Assembly: GCA_030403585.1 (NCBI GenBank)
Contig: JAUEPE010000001.1
Location: 186,001 to 250,000, forward strand
DNA length: 64,000 nt
From: Frankia sp. RB7
Lineage (GTDB): Bacteria; Pseudomonadota; Alphaproteobacteria; Rhizobiales; Xanthobacteraceae
Direction of reading: 5' to 3'
The translations under genes and the position numbers were made by a program. Of this stretch, positions 58,140-64,000 are shown one piece after another. The stretch's first letter is position 1; each line of letters opens with the position of its first letter. The notes beneath the pieces were generated by a model. That model was not told the DNA's origin and did no database searches. It saw nothing but the letters and a program-made list of their open reading frames with translations.

Positions 58140-60497
58140 ATGGACTATTTCAAGCGCTTCAACTTCCTGTTCGCCGCTCCTGTTTTCGACGCCGACGACC
58201 TCGAGGGCGTCCGCTTCAACCAGATCATCGAGGAGATCCAGCGCTCCGGCTTCGAGGTGGTCCGGGCCCGCAAGCTGGAGGACGCCGAGATGGCGGTGCA
58301 GACCGATGCGGCGATCGGCTGCATGGTGGTGGACTGGGGCAAGAAGGGGCTTGAGGGCAAGACTTCGGCACTGATCAATCTGATGCGACGCCGCGGCCTC
58401 GACTTCCCGATCATCCTCCTGATCCGGCGCAAGCGCTTCGAGGATTTGCCGGTCGAGGTGCTCGACTTCATCGACGGCTATGTCTTTTTGTCCGAGGAGA
58501 CCCCGACCTTCATCGCCAAGAATTTGATCAGCCGGCTCAAGCAATATGCCGAGACGCTGAAGACGCCGTTCTTCGGCGCGCTGGTCGACTATGCCGAGGA
58601 AGGCAACCAGCTCTGGACCTGCCCGGGCCATAATGGCGGCGTGTTCTACAACCGCAGCCCGATCGGCCGGGTCTTCGTCGAGCATCTCGGCGAATCCGTG
58701 TTCCGCGACGACCTCGACAATTCCGTGCTCGATCTCGGCGACCTCCTCACCCATGAGGGCCCGGCGCTGAAGGCACAGAAGGAAGCGGCAGCGATCTTCG
58801 GCGCGGAGAAGACTTATTTCGTGCTCAACGGCACCTCGACCTCGAACAAGGTCGCGCTCGGCGCGCTCGTCACCGACGGCGACCTCGTGCTGTTCGACCG
58901 CAACAACCACAAGGCCGCCCATCACGGCGCGCTGATGATCAATGGCGGCATCCCGGTCTATGTCCCGACCATCCGCAATGCCTGGGGCCTGATCGGCCCG
59001 ATGCGCTGGGACGTGCTGGACGAGAAGGCCCTGCGCGAGGCGATCCGCAATCATCCCCTGGTCACGGACAAGGATGCCTGGCGCAAGGAGCGGCCGTTCC
59101 GCGTCGCCGTGGTCGAGCAATGCACCTATGACGGCACGATCCACAATGCCGAAATGATCCTGAAGCGCATCGGCCATCTCTGCGAATACATCCTGTTCGA
59201 CGAAGCCTGGGCCGGCTTCATGAAGTTCCACCCGCTCTATGCCGGCCGCTTCGCCATGGGCCTCGCCAACCTCCCGCCGGAAGCGCCGGGCATCATCGCG
59301 ACGCAGTCGACCCACAAACAGCTCGCGAGTTTCTCGCAGGCGTCGCAGATCCACATCAAGGACCGCCACATCCGCGGCCAGAAGCGACGCGTCGAGCATC
59401 GCCGCTTCAACGAAAGCTTCATGCAGCACGCCTCGACCTCGCCGTTCTACCCGCTATTCGCCTCGCTCGACGTCGGCGCGCAGATGATGAAGGGCCGCTC
59501 CGGCGAAGTGCTGTGGGACGATACAATTCGGCTGGGCATCGAACTGCGCAAAAAAATCCGCGCGATGCGCCGGGAGTTCGAGGAAAAGGAACAGAACGCA
59601 GACCGGCGCTGGTTCTTCGAGCCGTTCGTGCCCGATCGCGTCGCCATCCCCGACGTCAGCCGCCCCGGCGGCACACATAACGTTGCCTGGGAGACGCTGT
59701 CGACCGACGAGCTCGCCACCAATCCCGCACTCTGGCAGCTCGGCCCTGACAGCAACTGGCACGGCTTCGCCGGGATGGCCGAGGGCTTTGCCATGACCGA
59801 TCCGAACAAGCTGACGCTGCTCACCCCCGGCTTCGACCGCACCACCGGCGCCTATGCCGAGCACGGCATCCCTGCCCCCGTCGTCGCGCAGTATCTGCGC
59901 GAAAACCGTATCGTCCCCGAAAAGAACGACCTCAACTCCCTGCTCTTCCTGCTCACGCCGGGCGTCGAGGCGAGCAAGGCCGGCACGCTGATCTCCGGCC
60001 TCGTCGCGTTCAAGAGGTTGCACGACGACAATGCGCTGCTCGCCGACGCGATCCCGGAATTCTACCAGCGGCGGCAGGCGCGCTACGCCGGGGTACGGCT
60101 GCGCGATCTCTGCGGCGAGATGCACCGCTTCTTCCGCGCCGCCGACGTCAGCGCGCTCCAGGCGCGGCAGTTCATGCCCGAGCATATGCCGGAGATCGCG
60201 ATGTCGCCGCGCGATGCCGCGCGCTTCCTGTTCAAGAACGACGTCGACTATCTGCCGATCGAGGCAATCGCCGGCCGCATCGCCACTACGCCGTTCGTGG
60301 TCTATCCGCCCGGCATCGCCACCATCGTCCCCGGCGAGCGGCTGACGGAACGCGCCAAGCCCATGGTAGATTATCTCAAGATGTTCGAGACCTGCTTCAA
60401 CACGTTCCCGGGCTTCGATGTGGAAATCCAGGGCGTCTACAAGGAGGTCGATGCGCGCGGCCACATCGGGCTCTATACTTACGTGGTTGCCGAGTAG
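58140..60497 (+). CDS. Arg/Lys/Orn decarboxylase (PLP fold type I, large inducible type)
   Basis: A 785-residue decarboxylase. The N-terminal wing (receiver-like) domain of about 130 residues begins MDYFKRFNFLFAAPVFDADD. The PLP domain contains CPGHNGGVFYNRSPIGR, GTSTSNKVALGALV and the Schiff-base Lys in QSTHKQLASFSQASQIHIKD. The C-terminal domain ends EIQGVYKEVDARGHIGLYTYVV. Size matches bacterial AdiA/CadA-type enzymes. The substrate (Arg, Lys or Orn) is not decided. A GNAT gene follows after six bases. Confidence 0.93.
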   Translation: MDYFKRFNFLFAAPVFDADDLEGVRFNQIIEEIQRSGFEVVRARKLEDAEMAVQTDAAIGCMVVDWGKKGLEGKTSALINLMRRRGLDFPIILLIRRKRFEDLPVEVLDFIDGYVFLSEETPTFIAKNLISRLKQYAETLKTPFFGALVDYAEEGNQLWTCPGHNGGVFYNRSPIGRVFVEHLGESVFRDDLDNSVLDLGDLLTHEGPALKAQKEAAAIFGAEKTYFVLNGTSTSNKVALGALVTDGDLVLFDRNNHKAAHHGALMINGGIPVYVPTIRNAWGLIGPMRWDVLDEKALREAIRNHPLVTDKDAWRKERPFRVAVVEQCTYDGTIHNAEMILKRIGHLCEYILFDEAWAGFMKFHPLYAGRFAMGLANLPPEAPGIIATQSTHKQLASFSQASQIHIKDRHIRGQKRRVEHRRFNESFMQHASTSPFYPLFASLDVGAQMMKGRSGEVLWDDTIRLGIELRKKIRAMRREFEEKEQNADRRWFFEPFVPDRVAIPDVSRPGGTHNVAWETLSTDELATNPALWQLGPDSNWHGFAGMAEGFAMTDPNKLTLLTPGFDRTTGAYAEHGIPAPVVAQYLRENRIVPEKNDLNSLLFLLTPGVEASKAGTLISGLVAFKRLHDDNALLADAIPEFYQRRQARYAGVRLRDLCGEMHRFFRAADVSALQARQFMPEHMPEIAMSPRDAARFLFKNDVDYLPIEAIAGRIATTPFVVYPPGIATIVPGERLTERAKPMVDYLKMFETCFNTFPGFDVEIQGVYKEVDARGHIGLYTYVVAE

Positions 60498-60503
60498 GCG
60501 CCG

Positions 60504-61082
60504 ATGAACGAAGCAGCTACAATGCGGGCCGATGACGCGCCGGTCCTGGTCCGGCCATCACGCGAGAGCGATATCGACGCGATGCTGGCGATCTACCGCC
60601 ACCACGTCCGCAACGGCGTGCCCCGCGATGTCGAGGGAACTGGCGCGCCCGAGCCGGACGATCTACGCGACCGGCGCAAGAATTTGAAGCAGACCCGGCT
60701 GCCGCATCTGGTCGCGACCTATCGCAGCGAGGTCGTCGGCTATGCCTATGCCGTGCTGTTTCGCAAGCGCCCGGCCTATCGCTACACGGCCAAGCACTCG
60801 ATCTATGTCCACCACGAGCATCTCGGCCGCGGTGTCGGCCGGCTGTTGCTCCAGGAGCTGATCGACGCTTGTGCTGCGGCCGGCTTCCGCCAGATGATCG
60901 GCTATATCGATGCCGACAACGCGCCATCGCTGGCGCTGCACGAGAAGTTTGGATTTTCGCGCGTCGGCCTGCTCTGCGGCGTGGCCTATCGGCACGGCCG
61001 CTGGTCGGATACCGCCATGGTGCAGCGTTCGCTCGGCGCCGGCGTCACCGCGCCGCCGCCGGTCGCGGCGCCCGGGCGCTAG
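60504..61082 (+). CDS. GNAT N-acetyltransferase (phosphinothricin acetyltransferase-like)
   Basis: A 192-residue acetyltransferase with the acetyl-CoA segment IYVHHEHLGRGVGRLLLQELIDAC and C-terminal DNAPSLALHEKFGFSRVGLL. The PAT-like IYRHHVRNGVPRDVEG and YAYAVLFRKRPAYRYTAKHSI parts support the subgroup. It is six bases behind the decarboxylase gene, so it could acetylate the amine product. That link is inferred. Confidence 0.9.
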   Translation: MNEAATMRADDAPVLVRPSRESDIDAMLAIYRHHVRNGVPRDVEGTGAPEPDDLRDRRKNLKQTRLPHLVATYRSEVVGYAYAVLFRKRPAYRYTAKHSIYVHHEHLGRGVGRLLLQELIDACAAAGFRQMIGYIDADNAPSLALHEKFGFSRVGLLCGVAYRHGRWSDTAMVQRSLGAGVTAPPPVAAPGR

Positions 61083-61085
61083 GTC

Positions 61086-61298
61086 CTACGAGGGAAAGTC
61101 AGCCGGCCTGACCTGAATACGGTCGGCATGCAGCGACCAGTGATGCAACGCCTGGTCCTTGCAAAACCTCGTCTTCGCCCGCTCCCTGGCTTCGTCCTCG
61201 TCGGCGGCGTCGATCTCGAGCGCGCCCTGACAGACCTCGCTCTGCCGACCGTACTCCCCGAGCACGTCCTTCATGAACCTGACGACATAAGTTGACAT
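61086..61298 (-). CDS. Small soluble protein under a FixK-type box, hypothetical
   Basis: A 70-residue protein starting MSTYVVRFMKDVLGEYGRQ with GGGAGG upstream of its ATG. It is rich in charged residues (EIDAADEDEARERAKTRF) and has two Cys. No family is recognised. A perfect TTGAT-N4-ATCAA box lies about 70 bases upstream, so it is likely made under low oxygen. It is convergent with the GNAT gene three bases away. Confidence 0.78.
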   Translation of the reverse strand: MSTYVVRFMKDVLGEYGRQSEVCQGALEIDAADEDEARERAKTRFCKDQALHHWSLHADRIQVRPADFPS

Positions 61299-61361
61299 GG
61301 GACCTCCCTGCTGCCCCGGCAGCAATCTAATCCCATTTAGTCCGAATCGATGAGAGGGATT

Positions 61362-61375
61362 TTGATGAAGATCAA
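61362..61375. promoter_or_regulatory. Perfect FixK/FNR-type box upstream of the 70-residue gene
   Basis: TTGAT-GAAG-ATCAA is a perfect consensus palindrome. Its centre is about 70 bases upstream of the ATG at 61298. A class II promoter at -41.5 would leave a leader of about 29 bases. The geometry is nearly the same as at 29881. Confidence 0.75.
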
Positions 61376-61401
61376 AGCCGGCGACAGCTCCTCCCCCGCC
61401 G

Positions 61402-61842
61402 TCAAGCCTTGATATCAAGAAGCGACTCTGTCGTTTCGGAGTAGGCTTGAATGACCTTCGCATTGGCTATGAAGCTGTACTTCGCGGTCGCCATCTGAAC
61501 GAACTCGCTGGCGAGATCGACATTCGGCGCGGCGACCAGGCCGTCCTGATTTGCGAAGGGAGCGCTCGGGTCGGATTGTGCGGTATAGCTTGGCGACACG
61601 GTCGACACGGTCGCGATCGTACCGCCCGGCGTCGAGCCGCTCGACTGGTCGACCTGATCGACGCGCAACGGCACATAAGCCGCGGGATAAGCCGAGTTCG
61701 TGCTCGCACTGCCGGCACCGGCCGATCCGCCTGACGCGGGTAGCGGGCCGGTCGTGCCGACATTGGCGATGTTGCTCGCGGCCACGTTCACGCGCAGGCT
61801 CGCGGCGGAAAGTCCGGATGTCGCAATCGAAAGTATGCTCAT
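61402..61842 (-). CDS. Orphan FlgC-like flagellar rod-family protein
   Basis: A 146-residue protein. The N-terminal rod-family motif is SILSIATSGLSAASLRVNVAASNIANVGT and the C-terminal rod-family tail is DLASEFVQMATAKYSFIANAKVIQAYSETTESLLDIKA. It has a low-complexity middle rich in Ser, Gly and Ala. No other flagellar genes are near. It could be a degenerate FlgC copy or a structural protein of a second flagellar system. The ATG at 61842 has only weak upstream AGG. Confidence 0.82.
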   Translation of the reverse strand: MSILSIATSGLSAASLRVNVAASNIANVGTTGPLPASGGSAGAGSASTNSAYPAAYVPLRVDQVDQSSGSTPGGTIATVSTVSPSYTAQSDPSAPFANQDGLVAAPNVDLASEFVQMATAKYSFIANAKVIQAYSETTESLLDIKA

Positions 61843-61944
61843 GGAACCTGATTTACAGGACAAGTCATACGCGTTCATTCACGCCATCGATAAGATGCAC
61901 CGCTTTGTATTTTGATCGTGGTAACCAACGACTTGGCGCGCGCC

Positions 61945-62994
61945 CTACCCCGGCGTAACGCCAAAGGCCTGCTTGAAGCGCTCGGCATAGACCGGCCAGA
62001 CCTCGGGATTGATGATGCGCGGCGGCCTTTTGCCGTCGAGCGTCTCCAGCACCTGCTCGGCGGCGATGCGGCCCATGTTCTGGCGCGCCTCGATCGTGAC
62101 GCCGGCCGTGTGCGGGCTCGCCAACACATTGTCGAACTGCAGCAGCGGATGCTCCGGCGGCGGCGGCTCCTTGGACCAGACGTCGAGGCCGGCGCCGGCA
62201 ATGCGCTTGTCGCGCAACGCCTGGAGCAGAGCATCCTCGTCGTGGATGAAGCCGCGCGCCGTGGTGATGAAATAGGCGTGCGGCTGCATCAGCGCAAACT
62301 CGCGCACGCTGATCATGTTGCGGCTGCGCTTGTCGAGCGGGCAGGAGATCGAGACGAAATCTGAGCGGCGCAAGAGCTCGTCGAGCTCGACCTTCTCGCC
62401 GCCCCGTTCGGACATCACGTCGGCCGTGAGGTTGGGATCGTAAGCCAGCACCTTCATGCCGAACAGGCCCTTGCACAGCGCAGCGATACGGCGGCCGACA
62501 TTGCCGAGGCCGATAATGCCGACGGTCTTGTGCTCGATCTCGTTGCCGACGAGCTCGTTCCGGTTGACGTGGGCCTCCCTGCGGAGCTTGCGGTCGGACT
62601 GGATGATCCGCTTGGACAGCGTCAGCATCATCGCCAGCGCATGCTCGGCGACGGAATGCGCGTTGCCGCCGGACTGGTTAACGACCAGCACGCCCGCATC
62701 CGTGCAAGCCTCGACATCGACGGGGTCGAAGCCTGCGCCGTTGCTGGAGACCAGCAGCAGCTTCGGCGTGCGCTTCAGGAAGGACGCGTCGACATGGAAA
62801 TGCGGCGCCAGCTCGTCGCGGGCCGCGCCGATCTGATAGACATGGGCCGCGCTCAGGATCGGAGCGTAAGAGTCCTCTAGGCTCTCGTTCTCGATGCGAT
62901 CGAGCCGGACGTCGGGCCGTGCCTTCAGGATGTCGATGTAGATCGGGTTGGCCAGGTATTTGACGTAGAAGACGCGCTTGCTGTTGACCGACAT
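61945..62994 (-). CDS. D-isomer-specific 2-hydroxyacid dehydrogenase
   Basis: A 349-residue NAD(P)-dependent dehydrogenase of the phosphoglycerate dehydrogenase family. The NAD fold is VGIIGLGNVGRRIAALCKG, the substrate loop SCPLDKRSRNMI, and the catalytic Glu and His are in DVWSKEPPPPEHPLLQF and ASPHTAG. It is divergent from a sulfopyruvate-decarboxylase-like pair across about 240 bases without a gene. Known (S)-sulfolactate dehydrogenases belong to this family, so a sulfolactate-type role is possible but unproven. Confidence 0.9.
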   Translation of the reverse strand: MSVNSKRVFYVKYLANPIYIDILKARPDVRLDRIENESLEDSYAPILSAAHVYQIGAARDELAPHFHVDASFLKRTPKLLLVSSNGAGFDPVDVEACTDAGVLVVNQSGGNAHSVAEHALAMMLTLSKRIIQSDRKLRREAHVNRNELVGNEIEHKTVGIIGLGNVGRRIAALCKGLFGMKVLAYDPNLTADVMSERGGEKVELDELLRRSDFVSISCPLDKRSRNMISVREFALMQPHAYFITTARGFIHDEDALLQALRDKRIAGAGLDVWSKEPPPPEHPLLQFDNVLASPHTAGVTIEARQNMGRIAAEQVLETLDGKRPPRIINPEVWPVYAERFKQAFGVTPG

Positions 62995-63235
62995 CAGGAC
63001 CCTTCCGGCTCTCTCATGGAGACCCGCAAGGTCAGCGCAATACGCGCCCCGTTCCTGCGTCCCTCCGTTTTCTCATTATCCCGCTTATGACACGGCGGTG
63101 CCGGCCTCGGCAGGCCGTCTGGTGCAGATCACGGTGCCGGCCCGGACATGTTGACAATCCTGCCCGCTCCGTCAAGTTTCGGCAGATCGCTGCGACGGAC
63201 AAAGAAGAAACATGCGCGGCTGAAGGGAGAACGCG

Positions 63236-63802
63236 ATGGCGATTGCGGAACAGAAGACCTCGTCCCAGGCGGGACCGGGGTCGGGCGACAAACGCTGGCA
63301 CAGCATCGTCCTGCAAACCCTGAAGCGGAACGAGATCAGCCTCATCCCCTACGTGCCCGACCGGGTGCTGACGCCACTGATCAAGAATCTGCACGCCGAT
63401 CCCTTCTTCACGACCTTTGCGACCGCCCGCGAGGAAGAGGCCGTCGGCATCGTCTCGGGTGCCTGGATGGGCGGGCGGCGCGGCGCGGTGCTGATGCAGA
63501 CCTCGGGCTTTGCCACGCTGGCCAACACGCTCGCCTCGCTCGCGGTGCCCTACCAGATCCCGCTGATCATGTTTGTCTCAGAGCGCGGTACGCTCGGCGA
63601 GTTCAATTACGGCCAGTCGCTGGTTTGCCGCACCATGCGCCCGGTGCTGGACTCGCTCGCGCTGGAGCACCACACCATCACCCGGCTCGACGAACTCGAA
63701 TTCATCGCCGACCGCTCGATCAAGCAAGCCGTCACCACGCAGGCGCCGGTGGCACTGATCCTCAACCCGCTGCTCACCGGCGGCAAGACTTTTGACAAGT
63801 GA
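63236..63802 (+). CDS. TPP-dependent decarboxylase, N-terminal subunit (sulfopyruvate/phosphonopyruvate type)
   Basis: A 188-residue protein equal to the pyrimidine-binding half of a thiamine diphosphate decarboxylase. It resembles ComD-type subunits, with ATAREEEAVGIVSGAWMGG (catalytic Glu), VLMQTSGFATLANTLASL and VPYQIPLIMFVSERGTLGEF. GGGAGAACGCG precedes the ATG. The partner subunit begins nine bases downstream. Substrate sulfopyruvate or phosphonopyruvate is by family; neither is proven here. Confidence 0.86.
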   Translation: MAIAEQKTSSQAGPGSGDKRWHSIVLQTLKRNEISLIPYVPDRVLTPLIKNLHADPFFTTFATAREEEAVGIVSGAWMGGRRGAVLMQTSGFATLANTLASLAVPYQIPLIMFVSERGTLGEFNYGQSLVCRTMRPVLDSLALEHHTITRLDELEFIADRSIKQAVTTQAPVALILNPLLTGGKTFDK

Positions 63803-63810
63803 GCCCCGCC

Positions 63811-64000
63811 ATGGATACGCGCAACACCAAGGTGATGAACCGGTTCGATGTGACGAAGCGCCTGATCGCAAAGCTCAAGCATGAGGAAGCGGTCGTGGGC
63901 GGCATCGGCAACACCAATTTCGACCTCTGGGCCGCCGGCCACCGCCCGCAGAATTTTTACATGCTCGGCAGCATGGGCCTCGCCTTCCCGATCGCGCTCG
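63811..64000 (+). CDS. TPP-dependent decarboxylase, C-terminal subunit, cut by window end
   Basis: An open frame from the ATG at 63811 to the window end, 63 codons visible. It reads NRFDVTKRLIAKLKHEEAVVGGIGNTN and then FYMLGSMGLAFPIAL, which matches the start of the pyrophosphate-binding half of ComE/phosphonopyruvate decarboxylase. It pairs with the preceding subunit gene. Confidence 0.82.
   Translation, partial: MDTRNTKVMNRFDVTKRLIAKLKHEEAVVGGIGNTNFDLWAAGHRPQNFYMLGSMGLAFPIAL

Overview
The window reads as a chromosomal segment of a Bradyrhizobium-type alphaproteobacterium. Supporting signs are the high GC content, long tightly packed operons for sugar and peptide uptake, two perfect FixK/FNR-type boxes (TTGAT-N4-ATCAA), a RIME-like intergenic element, and several palindromic extragenic repeats of a style I associate with Bradyrhizobium and Rhodopseudomonas. 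Genus is inferred from these features, not from a database search. I saw no rRNA, tRNA, CRISPR array, transposase or integrase, and nothing that looks like a recently acquired island.

Layout. 1-2576: 3' part of a membrane hybrid histidine kinase (HK-REC-HPt). 2632-5243: LysR regulator divergent from a ring-cleaving (VOC) dioxygenase and an alpha/beta hydrolase. 5287-10739: exported double-VOC protein, chemoreceptor, di-heme peroxidase plus cupredoxin, CorA-like transporter. 11092-19012: amidase and a complete peptide-type ABC transporter, with a divergent LysR gene. 19019-28516: polyol catabolism and uptake locus (two kinases, SDR dehydrogenase, MalK/F/G/E-type transporter, SorC regulator, HAD phosphatase). 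28556-29821: PAS histidine kinase under a perfect FixK-type box. 29983-42204: one long operon with two complete sugar ABC importers (YtfQRT-YjfF type and XylFGH type) around an oxidative sugar pathway (Gfo/Idh sugar dehydrogenase, mutarotase, SMP-30 lactonase) and a GntR regulator. A XylX-like 2-keto-3-deoxy-pentonate dehydratase follows at 42576-43748, so a Weimberg-like route for pentoses or galactose is likely; the acid-sugar dehydratase and semialdehyde dehydrogenase are not in this window.

43848-53697 is the most unusual part. It holds an AprA-like flavoprotein, an AprB-like two-cluster ferredoxin, a HEAT-repeat protein, a ferredoxin-NADP reductase, a DUF971 protein, a Crp/Fnr-family regulator and a nitrate/sulfonate-type ABC importer whose binding protein carries a C-terminal NosL-like domain. 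The separate transcription units share a GCAAYTARTTG-type sequence motif, which suggests one regulon, probably under the local Crp-type regulator. A YeiH-type putative sulfate exporter lies next to it. The substrate is unknown; a sulfur compound or sulfonate is the simplest guess.

53809-64000: a small membrane protein, a HAPMO-like Baeyer-Villiger monooxygenase, alanine dehydrogenase with divergent Lrp, a large PLP basic amino-acid decarboxylase with a GNAT acetyltransferase, a 70-residue protein under a second perfect FixK-type box, an orphan FlgC-like protein, a 2-hydroxyacid dehydrogenase, and a two-subunit sulfopyruvate/phosphonopyruvate decarboxylase-like TPP enzyme cut by the window edge.
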